This document shows, piece after piece, positions 25,540-36,197 of a DNA stretch of 63,572 nucleotides; the stretch's first letter is position 1, and each line of letters begins with the position of its first letter. Origin of the DNA: Carnobacterium divergens (GTDB lineage Bacteria > Bacillota > Bacilli > Lactobacillales > Carnobacteriaceae); contig NZ_LT992558.1 of NCBI RefSeq assembly GCF_900258435.1, positions 443,698-507,269 on the forward strand. The letters run 5' to 3'. The position numbers and the translations under genes are program-made. The notes below the pieces were generated by a model, which saw only the letters and a program-made list of their open reading frames with translations, did not search any database and was not told the DNA's origin.

Positions 25540-26856
25540 ATGGAAAAATTTATGACGGTATTAGAGGAGAAAATGACACCTATTGCAGTTAAACTCGACA
25601 ACAATCGGTACATTACGGCAATTAAAGACGGTTTTTTTGGAGTCATGTCATTATTAATTATTGGGTCATTCTTTTTATTAGTTGCTAATTTACCAATTAC
25701 AGGCTATCCAGAGTTTATGGCATCGCTATTAGGTGAAAATTGGACAACCTATTTCACTGTTCCTTATGACATGACGATGAATGTTATGACCTTTTATGTC
25801 ATTATTGCAATGGCTCGAAGTTTAGCAAAAACCTACGGAATGGACAGCATTTCGTGTATTTCATCGGTAGTCGTTGCTTTCTTAATTTTAACACCAACAT
25901 TTGAGTTTAAAGACGGAGCTCTCGGAATGGGAATCCCATTAAGTAATTTAGGCGCAAGTGGATTGTTTTTAGGAATGTTAACAGCAGTAGCAGCGGTTGA
26001 AATTGTTCATTTTATTGATAAAAAAGGTTGGAAAATCAAAATGCCTGATTCAGTTCCAGCCAATGTTTCTCGGTCATTTTCAGCGTTGATTCCAGCACTT
26101 TTTGTTATTATTATTTTTAACTTAGTCCGTATTTTGTTTAGTCTTACTGAGTTTGGTACAATGCAAGCGTTTATTTTCCATTATTTACAAGTTCCGTTAA
26201 CAAGTCTAGGAAGCACGTTACCTGCTACGCTATTGATTACACTATTTGAAGCACTGTTATGGTGTTTTGGGATTCATGGTTCCAATGTAGTCGGCGGAAT
26301 TATGCAACCTATTTGGTTATCCTTGACAGCAGACAATCAAGCAGCCTTTGCTTCTGGGGAAGCATTGCCTCATATTGTCAACTATCAATTTTATTCTAAT
26401 TTTATGAAAATTGGTGGATTTGGTGGAACATTTGGTTTAGCTATTTTAATTTTATTATTTGCAAAATCAAGTCAATTTAAGGCGCTTGGAAAATTAGCCT
26501 TCGGACCAGGGTTGTTCAATATTAATGAGCCCTTGATTTTTGGGATTCCGATTGTTCTAAATCCAATCATGATGATTCCATTTATTTTGACGCCTCTTGT
26601 TTTATGTATTGTAGCGTATTTTTCAATGAAAACGGGTTTAGTCCCTTATACAAATGGCACGAATATTCCATGGACAACACCTCCTGTAATCGCTGGCTTT
26701 TTAGTAAGTGGTTGGCGAGGAGCGTTGTTGAATATCGTTCAAATTGTGATTTCAATGGCGATTTATTACCCATTCTTTAAATCAGCCGATAAAATCGCAT
26801 ATGACGCAGAAATGCAAACGTCAGAAGTAAGTGCTGAATCCGTAACCGAAGCTTAA
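25540..26856 (+). CDS. PTS cellobiose/beta-glucoside transporter, EIIC component
   Basis: 438 residues, about ten transmembrane helices, lactose/cellobiose-family EIIC (CelB type). FGIHGSNVVGGIMQPIWL and GLFNINEPLIFGIPIVLNP are family signatures; the Glu in NEP is part of the sugar site. It moves a beta-glucoside across the membrane as it is phosphorylated. No EIIA or EIIB gene is in this operon, so it must borrow those from another locus. AGGGGG lies before the ATG. It lies 27 bp upstream of the glycosidase gene. Confidence 0.92.
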   Translation: MEKFMTVLEEKMTPIAVKLDNNRYITAIKDGFFGVMSLLIIGSFFLLVANLPITGYPEFMASLLGENWTTYFTVPYDMTMNVMTFYVIIAMARSLAKTYGMDSISCISSVVVAFLILTPTFEFKDGALGMGIPLSNLGASGLFLGMLTAVAAVEIVHFIDKKGWKIKMPDSVPANVSRSFSALIPALFVIIIFNLVRILFSLTEFGTMQAFIFHYLQVPLTSLGSTLPATLLITLFEALLWCFGIHGSNVVGGIMQPIWLSLTADNQAAFASGEALPHIVNYQFYSNFMKIGGFGGTFGLAILILLFAKSSQFKALGKLAFGPGLFNINEPLIFGIPIVLNPIMMIPFILTPLVLCIVAYFSMKTGLVPYTNGTNIPWTTPPVIAGFLVSGWRGALLNIVQIVISMAIYYPFFKSADKIAYDAEMQTSEVSAESVTEA

Positions 26857-26868
26857 AATAAATAGTAA

Positions 26869-28320
<1,452 letters not shown>

Positions 28321-28322
28321 TC

Positions 28323-28355
28323 AAAAAAGGAACTTCGCATCGAAGTTCCTTTTTT
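28323..28355. terminator. Bidirectional terminator after the glycosidase gene
   Basis: Perfect 15-bp stem AAAAAAGGAACTTCG / CGAAGTTCCTTTTTT with a 3-base loop; works on both strands. Confidence 0.9.
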
Positions 28356-28363
28356 GATTTTGA

Positions 28364-29073
28364 TTAACAAACCGCTCGTTTTCGTTTCTTGCCAACACGG
28401 TTCATTTCAACTACTTTTTCAATGCTTGTAATAGCAAGTGGAACTTTACAAGCAGTGTCCCCCATCCTAACGTTTACAGCTCCAATGGTAAGTGCGGTTT
28501 TTTTTGCTTCATCAAGTAAAGAAGGGCAATAACATCCAACGGATATCACAAAGCCATTCATCGTATAGCGAACAGCATTTTTTGCTTGATGAATGGTCTG
28601 TTCAATCGTATTTAATAAAAGAAGCACTTCTTGATGATTGATGGCAGTATCAGGAGCAATGGAGATAAACTTTCCATAACAACTCCAGCCGGTATCTTCA
28701 AGTAGTTCGTCATCTGAATGAATCCACTTTAAAGCCAATTCGATTGCGTAAGGACTCTCCGCAGCAACGCTAGCTACAATCGCTTCGCTGATGGCAGACC
28801 AGTTAGATGTATCTGCCCAATGTTCTAATTGATTTTTTGTCATTAACTTAGGATTGATAGCTAAGCCAGCTAAATATTGGGCATCTGAATTGCCAGTATC
28901 AAATAAATCTAAAGCAAGTTGTTGATTTTTTTTACTTCTTTCACAAGATGTTTTTTTAAATCGCCAATTTTCACTCCAAATAAAGGGCCAGGGGCACCAT
29001 GGCGAATAAACGTTTTTTTTGTTTGTTGTGTTCCAAGAGCTTCAAGCTGGGCCATCACGTCTAGTACATTCAT
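28364..29073 (-). pseudogene. DNA alkylation repair (AlkD-like HEAT) gene with frameshift
   Basis: Two overlapping frames together encode one AlkD-like (DNA_alkylation family) protein of about 236 residues. The ATG at 29073 follows TTAGGAGA and the first 54 codons end at a TAG (28909). The rest continues in another frame, with KNQQLALDLFDTGNS leading into KLMTKNQLEHW. The shift lies in a run of eight T (28926-28933; eight A in the mRNA); nine would restore the frame. DNA-alkylation-repair HEAT proteins excise or help excise alkylated bases. The break could be a real mutation, slippage-driven phase variation, or a base-calling error. Confidence 0.8.
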
Positions 29074-29212
29074 AGAATTTTCTCCTAATCGTTTAGTGGT
29101 TTGTTTTATTATATAGGAGACAAGGAGAGATATCTATTGAAATGTGGCAACGGATAAAACGATCTATGTTAAAATACAAAGTGAAAGATTTAACAAATGG
29201 GGGTGTTTATTT

Positions 29213-31552
29213 ATGATAAAGCCAATTCATCAGTATCAAATCGCCATTTCTTCAATTCACGAGAAACAACAAGAACGTTTTTTTGGAACGAAGATTATTT
29301 TTGTTATAAAAGGAGCAGCTACGATTTGGATGGATGCTCAACAGCTGGATTTGCAGACGGATGATTTACTTGTAGTGAATCGAGGTGTGAACCATACGAT
29401 AAGTGGTTCAAAAGACAGTCAAGTGATTGTCTTAAAAATAGTCGGAAACTTCTTTTTATCAAAGTATCCACAATATTTTCAATTTAACTTTGAATGTTTC
29501 TCTCGAGAAATTGATTTTGGGAAAGAAAAAGCAATTGAGGAATTGCGCCGTTACTTAGCTGAGATGGTCATTGCAGAGTTAAGCAACCATGAAAATTTCA
29601 AACTTGAAATTGAAAGCAATTTGTATCAAGTTATGTTACTTTTGACACGTTTTTTTAAGAAGCCTATTGTAAATCAAATCGAAAATGAAGTTCCAGATGA
29701 ACGGATTTTAAAAGTAATTCAAGAGATTGAAGCAAACTATTATGAACCCTTAACCTTAAATGAAATGGCTCAAAAAGTTTACTTTTCTCCATCTTATTTA
29801 TCACGGTATTTTAAAAAGGGAACGGGAGTGGGCTTTGTTCAATTTGTCAACCAAGTGAGATTGCGTCATTCAATTGAAGACTTAATTTATTCAGATATGG
29901 AAATCAATCAAGTCGCGTTGCAAAATGGTTTTTCAAGTGGGAAAAATTTTAGTCACTGCTTTAAAGAATATTACCATGTAACGCCAACCGACTATCGTCT
30001 TAAAAATCAAGTTACTAGAAAAAATGAAGACAATCTTGAAGATCAAGAAAGTAGTCCGTTGGAACTAACAGAAGTCTTGTTGCTATTAGCGAATTATTGT
30101 GACAATTTTGAACAATCTTCTCATGCTACTAGTAACAGTGTGGCTAATTTATCGATTGATGTTGAAAGGGAAAGGGTTGCAAAAGAATTGCCTTATGCGT
30201 CGTATATTGTTTTTATTGGCGAGTTAAAAGAGTTGTTAAAAAAACATGTTCAGCAACAAGTAAAGCAGGCTAAAACCGATTTTAGGATCACATATATAGG
30301 CGTGAAAAATCTCCTTTCAGAGAACACAATTTTAACGACGATTGAAACAGATGAAATAGTCCCCTCTTATTCTCCATATGATAGCGCGGATCTTGTATTA
30401 GATTTTATTTATCAAGAAAATCTGTCTTTATTTGTATACCTTAGCTACCATGAGATGGAAGAAAATCAAGGCGACTATCTATTAAAATTAAAGGCTTTTA
30501 TTGCACATGCTATTCAGCGTTATGGCAGAGAATTTGTAAGTCGTTGGCGTTTTATGTATTACCATAAAGAATGGGATAACACTGTAGCCAAGCATCACGA
30601 AATGTATTACTTGAATGTGGTGGCGCTTTTGAAAGGAATGGTGCCTAGTGTGAAAATAGGGACATTTTTACCTTTTTCAGACAAAACAGAAACCATTCCA
30701 GCAAGTCAGCAGTGGCAAATCACAAAACAACATGAAATTGATTTTATCGCTTTTCATGCAAATCAAAATGAGGGAATTGATTTTGAACAAACCAATGAAG
30801 TGATTTTTAATACAGCCCAAAATTATTTAATAAAAAAAACGTCAAGCTTTAAAAAATTTCTAGCGAGCCATCATATGAAGCAGCCGATTACATTGATTGA
30901 TTGGAATACGTTGACGGGGGAAACGCGTTTTACAAATGGAACTTTTTTTCGAGGCGCTTTGATTATGCAAGCCATTTTTGACCTTAGTTATGAAGTTGAG
31001 GGGCTGGGATTTTGGATCAATACAGAAAGCCATGAAAAAAATCAACATAGCCAATCCATTAATATTGAAGGGATGGAACTATTTCACTTTTTTAACGGAA
31101 AACGTCCAGTGTATCATGCGCTAGCATTTAAAGAACGGTTAAAAGGAACCTTGATAGGACAGGGCGTAAATTATCTCTTAACTGAAAACTGTGATGGCTA
31201 TCAACTGGTGTTGATTAATTGCAATCCATTTAATCCGCGCTTATCAGTGGAAGATTTTTTTATTCAACGACGTCGAAAAGAATATTATGTTCAAATCAAA
31301 GGATTGAAGGTAGGAATCTATCAAGTTAAGCGACTTAAATTCGATCGAGAGCATGGCGCTTTATACTCGAAATATGGAGAATTTAATAGTCAGTATGGTG
31401 TGGATCATGAGATGATGGATTATATTTTACGCAATTCAGAACCGGTTTTGTCAGTTGGAGACGAGGAAATAGCAAGTCAATGGTCTTTTTATGAGTACTT
31501 GGATTTTAATGCAATTCATTTTATTGAACTAAAAAAAGTTTCGAAAGAATAA
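29213..31552 (+). CDS. AraC-type regulator fused to a GH39-like domain
   Basis: 779 residues. N-terminal cupin-like sensing region (about 1-150), AraC HTH pair (about 165-263) with LTLNEMAQKVYFSPSYLSRYFK, then a ~500-residue GH39-like (xylosidase-type) TIM-barrel region. The places where GH39 enzymes carry catalytic Glu are changed: WRFMYYHKEW (445-454) where WxFEVWNEP is expected, and LIDWN (D563) where LTEWN is expected. So the barrel is probably a non-catalytic sugar sensor. ATG 29213 is favoured by GGGGGTG upstream; the in-frame upstream ATG lacks this. It may control the M20/MFS genes that follow, or genes elsewhere. Confidence 0.82.
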   Translation: MIKPIHQYQIAISSIHEKQQERFFGTKIIFVIKGAATIWMDAQQLDLQTDDLLVVNRGVNHTISGSKDSQVIVLKIVGNFFLSKYPQYFQFNFECFSREIDFGKEKAIEELRRYLAEMVIAELSNHENFKLEIESNLYQVMLLLTRFFKKPIVNQIENEVPDERILKVIQEIEANYYEPLTLNEMAQKVYFSPSYLSRYFKKGTGVGFVQFVNQVRLRHSIEDLIYSDMEINQVALQNGFSSGKNFSHCFKEYYHVTPTDYRLKNQVTRKNEDNLEDQESSPLELTEVLLLLANYCDNFEQSSHATSNSVANLSIDVERERVAKELPYASYIVFIGELKELLKKHVQQQVKQAKTDFRITYIGVKNLLSENTILTTIETDEIVPSYSPYDSADLVLDFIYQENLSLFVYLSYHEMEENQGDYLLKLKAFIAHAIQRYGREFVSRWRFMYYHKEWDNTVAKHHEMYYLNVVALLKGMVPSVKIGTFLPFSDKTETIPASQQWQITKQHEIDFIAFHANQNEGIDFEQTNEVIFNTAQNYLIKKTSSFKKFLASHHMKQPITLIDWNTLTGETRFTNGTFFRGALIMQAIFDLSYEVEGLGFWINTESHEKNQHSQSINIEGMELFHFFNGKRPVYHALAFKERLKGTLIGQGVNYLLTENCDGYQLVLINCNPFNPRLSVEDFFIQRRRKEYYVQIKGLKVGIYQVKRLKFDREHGALYSKYGEFNSQYGVDHEMMDYILRNSEPVLSVGDEEIASQWSFYEYLDFNAIHFIELKKVSKE

Positions 31553-31695
31553 AAGACAAAAATCGCCCCTTGCTTTTTGTTGTAGCAAAGCAGCTAGAGA
31601 ATAGAAAGGTTAAAAATAAAACAGAAAGTAAAAGAAATGCTCCTTATAAGGAGGGTTTCTTTTTTTATACTGATAGTAGAAAGGGTGCGGGCGAG

Positions 31696-32883
31696 ATGAA
31701 AAAGAATTTGTTTGAAAAATTAGATGAAAAAGAAACTCGAATGGTGGAAATTAGGCGCTATTTGCATCAACACCCTGAGCTTTCTTTTCAAGAAACCAAA
31801 ACAGCTGCTTTTATCACTAATTTTTATCAAGGATTGGACTGCGAAGTACAAACGCATGTGGGGGGGAATGGGATTGTTGTGACAATTGACAGTGGTTTTC
31901 CAGGGAAAACTCTTGCAATTCGAGCTGATTTTGATGCATTGCCAATTCAAGAAGAAACGGGTTTGCCCTTTGCATCGCAAAATTCTGGAGTGATGCATGC
32001 TTGTGGTCATGATGGACATACTGCATACATGATGATTTTAGGAGAGACGCTTATTGAGTTAAAAAATCAATTTGTTGGAAAGATTGTTATTTTGCATCAA
32101 CCAGCAGAAGAAACGCCTCCTGGTGGAGCTAAGGGAATGATTGAAGCTGGTTGTTTGGAAGGCGTGGACCACGTGGTGGGGATTCATGTGATGTCTACGA
32201 TGCCAACAGGAGAAATCAACTATCGTGAAGGTGCGATTCAAACTGGACGTTCTTATTTTAAGTTGAAAATTAAAGGACAAGGAGGGCACGGGTCATCTCC
32301 TCATTTATCGAATGATGCGATTGTGGCTGCTAGTCATTTTGTTACGGCGACACAAACCATTGTGAGCCGTCGTTTAAATCCTTTTGAGATGGGGGTTGTA
32401 ACAATTGGGTCATTTGATGGAAAAGGAAGTTTTAATGTGATTAAAGATACCGTTAATCTTGAGGGGGATGTTCGCGCTATGAGTGAGGATACAAGAAAAA
32501 CGATTCAAGAGGAAGTCAAACGCTTAGTTATAGGATTAGAGTCTATGTTTGGTGTAACGTGTGAATTGACTTACAACGATGATTATCCAACGCTAATAAA
32601 TGACCTTGAGCTAACCGATTTTATTGTCCGGTCATTGAAGCAATCAAAAATTTCAGAAGTGACGGAAATCAAACGATGTGACCCACAACCGCCGTCAGAA
32701 GATTTTGCTTATTACGCCCAAGAGCGACCAAGTGTCTTTTTTTATGTTGGAGCAATGCCTGAAAATGGGGTTTTTTATCCGCACCATCATCCAAAATTTG
32801 AAATCAATGAAAAAAGTTTATTGATTAGTGCGAAAGCAATGGGAAGTGTTGTATGTGACTACTTAAATGGGGGAGAAGACTAA
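31696..32883 (+). CDS. M20-family amidohydrolase (copy 1)
   Basis: 395 residues. M20D-type metallopeptidase/amidohydrolase (hippurate or N-acyl-amino-acid hydrolase group). Metal-ligand motifs are present: MHACGHDGHTA, PAEETPPGG and a late HHHPKFEI. It shares the 19-residue block RRLNPFEMGVVTIGSFDGK with the second copy at 34.3 kb, so the two are recent paralogues. The ATG at 31696 has a weak GGGCGAG site; the sequence before it does not look like protein. It lies one base before the MFS start codon. Confidence 0.88.
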   Translation: MKKNLFEKLDEKETRMVEIRRYLHQHPELSFQETKTAAFITNFYQGLDCEVQTHVGGNGIVVTIDSGFPGKTLAIRADFDALPIQEETGLPFASQNSGVMHACGHDGHTAYMMILGETLIELKNQFVGKIVILHQPAEETPPGGAKGMIEAGCLEGVDHVVGIHVMSTMPTGEINYREGAIQTGRSYFKLKIKGQGGHGSSPHLSNDAIVAASHFVTATQTIVSRRLNPFEMGVVTIGSFDGKGSFNVIKDTVNLEGDVRAMSEDTRKTIQEEVKRLVIGLESMFGVTCELTYNDDYPTLINDLELTDFIVRSLKQSKISEVTEIKRCDPQPPSEDFAYYAQERPSVFFYVGAMPENGVFYPHHHPKFEINEKSLLISAKAMGSVVCDYLNGGED

Positions 32884-32884
32884 A

Positions 32885-34258
32885 ATGGAAGCAACAAGTT
32901 ATAAAGGTACAAATAAATTGATTGTAGGAATTGTATTCGGCGTGATTACCTATTGGTTGTTTGCACAATCGATGGTAAACGTTGTTCCAGCAGTCCAGCA
33001 AGATTTAGGGATTTCGTTGAGTATTTTAAATGTAGGCATTAGTATGACTGCTTTATTTTCTGGTATTTTTATTGCGGTGACAGGTGGATTAGCCGATAAA
33101 ATAGGTCGTGTGAAAATGACGTATTTAGGGTTTATTTTAAGTATAGTAGGTTCACTTTTATTGATTATATGTCAAGGAACATTTTTGTTGATTGTTGCGC
33201 GAATTATTCAAGGATTATCTGCAGCGTGTATTATGCCGGCAACGTTAGCCTTAATGAAAACCTATTTTGAAGGTGCTGATCGTCAGCGAGCATTAAGTTA
33301 CTGGTCGATTGGCTCGTGGGGAGGCTCTGGAATTTGTTCATTTGCTGGTGGTGGGATTGCAACTTATCTAGGTTGGCGATGGATTTTTGTTTTTTCAATC
33401 GTGATAGCATTGATTGGGATGATTCTAATTAAAGGAACTCCCGAGAGTAAGGTTGCGCGTTCGGAGACAGAGACATCATTTGATTATGGGGGACTCGTGA
33501 CCTTTATTGTTTCGATGGTGGCCTTGAATCTAGTGATTACCCGTGGTGGACAATTTGGTTGGACAAGTTTGACTACCTTGATTTTAGCAGGCGTCTTTTT
33601 ACTATTTGTCAGTCTTTTTTTCTATATTGAAAATCGCAAAGCAAATGGCTTTATCGATTTTTCACTTTTTAAAGAAAAGAAATACCTAGGTGCAACGTTG
33701 TCTAATTTCCTTTTAAATGCGGTAGCAGGAACGTTAGCTGTTGGGAGTATGTATGTACAAGAAGGCCGAGGATTAACCTCCTTTCAAGCAGGGTTATTGT
33801 CGCTAGGCTACCTAGCTTGTGTGCTGATAACCATTCGAATTGGTGAAAAATTGTTACAAAAAATGGGAGCAAAAAAACCAATGGTTATCGGTTCTATTTT
33901 AGCCGCAGTAGGAGTGATTATGATGAGTCTTACATTTGTTGAAGGAATGACTTTTCATGTAGTTTATTTTCTAGGATTTGCCTTATTGGGAACAGGGCTA
34001 GGAGTCTACGCTACTCCATCAACAGACACAGCCATTTCAAGTGCACCGTTAGATAAAGTTGGTATGGCTTCAGGTGTCTATAAAATGGCAAGCTCGTTAG
34101 GCGGTTCGTTTGGTGTGGCTATTTCAGTTGCAGTCTATGCAATTGTTAAAAACACTTCAGGAATTGAAACGGCTGGGATGGTAGGATTGCTAACGAATGT
34201 CTTCTTTTGTTTAGTGTCTTTAGTAGCCATTGTAGTCGTTGTACCAAACCATGAATAA
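32885..34258 (+). CDS. MFS transporter (DHA2/QacA-like)
   Basis: 457 residues, about 14 predicted transmembrane helices. The major-facilitator loop motif GGLADKIGRVKM (about residues 65-76) is present. Length and helix count fit the DHA2 drug:H+ antiporter group, but its place between two N-acyl-amino-acid hydrolases suggests transport of the hydrolases' substrate or product. Starts immediately after the first M20 gene; GGGGGAG lies upstream. Confidence 0.88.
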   Translation: MEATSYKGTNKLIVGIVFGVITYWLFAQSMVNVVPAVQQDLGISLSILNVGISMTALFSGIFIAVTGGLADKIGRVKMTYLGFILSIVGSLLLIICQGTFLLIVARIIQGLSAACIMPATLALMKTYFEGADRQRALSYWSIGSWGGSGICSFAGGGIATYLGWRWIFVFSIVIALIGMILIKGTPESKVARSETETSFDYGGLVTFIVSMVALNLVITRGGQFGWTSLTTLILAGVFLLFVSLFFYIENRKANGFIDFSLFKEKKYLGATLSNFLLNAVAGTLAVGSMYVQEGRGLTSFQAGLLSLGYLACVLITIRIGEKLLQKMGAKKPMVIGSILAAVGVIMMSLTFVEGMTFHVVYFLGFALLGTGLGVYATPSTDTAISSAPLDKVGMASGVYKMASSLGGSFGVAISVAVYAIVKNTSGIETAGMVGLLTNVFFCLVSLVAIVVVVPNHE

Positions 34259-34292
34259 AGCTAAATTAAAAAATTGAAAAGAGGAATTAATC

Positions 34293-35483
34293 GTGTTTAG
34301 AGAAAAATTAATGAATTTATTAGATGAACGAAAAGAAGAAATGGTTGAGATTCGTAGACATTTCCATGAAAATCCAGAATTGTCTTTTAAAGAAGAGAAA
34401 ACAGCTCAATACATCATTGACTTTTATCAAGGCAAAGAAGTCAAAATTCAAACAGAAGTTGGTGGAGTTCATGGTATTATTGTCACAATTGAAGGGGGCC
34501 AACCTGGCAAAACAATTGGATTAAGAGCAGATTTTGATGCACTGCCAATTCAAGAAGAAACAGGGCTACCATTCGCTTCAAAAAATCCAGATGTCATGCA
34601 TGCCTGTGGTCACGATGGACATACTGCTTATTTGATGATTTTAGCTGATTGTCTCATTCGATTAAAAGAAGAACTTCCTGGAAAAATTAAAATTATTCAT
34701 CAACCTGCAGAAGAAACACCACCGGGCGGAGCTAAAAGCATAGTTGAATCAGGAGAATTGGATGATGTTTCTGAAATCTTTGGTATTCATTTCTTTCCAA
34801 TGGGAAAAGCTGGAGAAATTGGCTATCACAAAGGCTTTTCAATGGCTGGTAGAACGTATTTTAAACTAGGGGTTCAGGGGCAAGGTGGACACGGGTCTTC
34901 TCCTCATATGGCCAATGATGCGATTGTGGCTGCTAGTTACTTTGTCACAGCGGTTCAAACGGTTATCAGTCGTCGCTTAAATCCTTTTGAAATGGGCGTT
35001 GTAACGATTGGGTCATTTGATGGTAAAGGAAGCTTTAATGTCATTAAGGATTATGTTGAACTAGAAGGTGATGTTCGATATATGACTAAAGACACTCAAG
35101 ATAAAATTGCTTTTGAAGTGAAACGACTTGCAGAAGGATTAGAGAAAATGTATGGCGTGACAGTAACGTTAACGTACACAGCCGATTATCCACCTTTATA
35201 CAATGATCCAGCAGTTACAGATTTGGTAGTAGATTCTCTTCAATCAGGAATAGGAGAGTACTCAACAGCTATTAATGAAACAGATATGCTCTCAGGTTCA
35301 GAAGACTTTGCTTATTATTTAGAAAAAATTCCAGGTACGTTTTTCTACATCGGTAGTGCTCCAAAGGGAGACGGCCCCGTTTACTTTAACCACCATCCAA
35401 AATTTGATTTAGACGAAGATGCCTTACTAGTTGCTGCAAAAGCTGTTGGAGATGTGGTATGTGGCTATTTTAAGCTTAATTAA
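34293..35483 (+). CDS. M20-family amidohydrolase (copy 2)
   Basis: 396 residues, GTG start with AAGAGGA 8 bases upstream. Same motifs as copy 1 (MHACGHDGHTA, PAEETPPGG, NHHPKFDL). Differences lie in the lid region: SEIFGIHFFPMGKAGEIGY in place of DHVVGIHVMSTMPTGEINY, so specificity may differ. Probably hydrolyses N-acyl or N-benzoyl amino acids or small peptides in the cytosol. Third cistron of M20-MFS-M20. Confidence 0.88.
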   Translation: MFREKLMNLLDERKEEMVEIRRHFHENPELSFKEEKTAQYIIDFYQGKEVKIQTEVGGVHGIIVTIEGGQPGKTIGLRADFDALPIQEETGLPFASKNPDVMHACGHDGHTAYLMILADCLIRLKEELPGKIKIIHQPAEETPPGGAKSIVESGELDDVSEIFGIHFFPMGKAGEIGYHKGFSMAGRTYFKLGVQGQGGHGSSPHMANDAIVAASYFVTAVQTVISRRLNPFEMGVVTIGSFDGKGSFNVIKDYVELEGDVRYMTKDTQDKIAFEVKRLAEGLEKMYGVTVTLTYTADYPPLYNDPAVTDLVVDSLQSGIGEYSTAINETDMLSGSEDFAYYLEKIPGTFFYIGSAPKGDGPVYFNHHPKFDLDEDALLVAAKAVGDVVCGYFKLN

Positions 35484-35524
35484 GCAAAGGACAATCGTTG
35501 GTCGTAATTCTAGTGTAGATGTAT

Positions 35525-35530
35525 TATAAT
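35525..35530 (+). promoter_or_regulatory. -10 box of the yjdM-like gene
   Basis: Perfect TATAAT at 35525-35530. The -35 is poor (TTGGTC lies 21 bp upstream). Confidence 0.45.
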
Positions 35531-35560
35531 AGAGATTACTAACTTATTGGAGGAACAAAC

Positions 35561-35899
35561 ATGCAATCTTTACCAAATTGTCCTGAATGTCAGTCAGAAT
35601 ATACTTATGAAGATGGTAGCCTTTTGGTTTGCCCAGAGTGTGGTCATGAGTGGAGTGTAGAATCAAACGAAGAAACGAATGAGCAAAACGTTATCAAAGA
35701 TTCTAACGGCAATATTTTGAATGATGGAGACACCATTACTGTAATCAAAGACTTAAAAGTCAAAGGAAGTTCATCTGCATTAAAAATGGGAACACGCGTT
35801 AAAAATATTCGTTTAGTTGATGGAGACCATAACATTGATTGTAAAATTGATGGCTTTGGTCCAATGAAATTAAAATCGGAATTTGTTAAAAAGATTTAA
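35561..35899 (+). CDS. yjdM: YjdM (PhnA-like) zinc-ribbon protein
   Basis: 112 residues: an N-terminal zinc ribbon with two CPEC motifs (residues 7-10 and 24-27) and a C-terminal beta-barrel with [16 protein letters not shown], the standard YjdM layout. Despite the old name PhnA, the family's biochemical role is unresolved. TTGGAGGA lies upstream of the ATG. Monocistronic with its own terminator. Confidence 0.9.
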   Translation: MQSLPNCPECQSEYTYEDGSLLVCPECGHEWSVESNEETNEQNVIKDSNGNILNDGDTITVIKDLKVKGSSSALKMGTRVKNIRLVDGDHNIDCKIDGFGPMKLKSEFVKKI

Positions 35900-35904
35900 T
35901 TCGT

Positions 35905-35957
35905 AAAAACAGCGAAAAGGTAGCTAAGTGAAGCTATTTTTTCGTTGTTTTTTTTAA
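35905..35957 (+). terminator. Terminator of the yjdM-like gene
   Basis: Two-part hairpin: AACAGCGAAAA pairs imperfectly with ATTTTTTCGTTGTT, and GTAGCT with AGCTAT inside; followed by eight T. Confidence 0.7.
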
Positions 35958-36044
35958 TTTTAAAAAAGCGATTACATTGATAGACCAATTTACAAAATTC
36001 ACACAAAAATAACATCAAAAACTGATAGATATTTTAAAAGAATC

Positions 36045-36053
36045 TGCTAAAAT
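36045..36053 (+). promoter_or_regulatory. Possible extended -10 promoter of the nucleotidase gene
   Basis: TGCTAAAAT is an extended -10 element about 145 bases before the start codon. A second possible pair, TTGACT (36074) and TGGTATGAA, has short spacing. Nothing else recognised in the 300-base gap. Confidence 0.35.
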
Positions 36054-36197
36054 GAAAGGGAGTACAGATTTTATTGACTAATAGAACTAATGGTATGAAA
36101 AACTGGCTTCATTTAGTATATAGAGAATGAAAAAAGAGACATATTAGCAGTTCAACTCTTAATTTTTGTCGCTCAAAACAATAGATGGAGGGATGTT

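Noticed and set aside
28919-29116. 65-codon plus-strand ORF
   Set aside because: It lies antisense to the 5' half of the frameshifted AlkD-like gene, has no ribosome site and is rich in Phe/Cys from T-runs.
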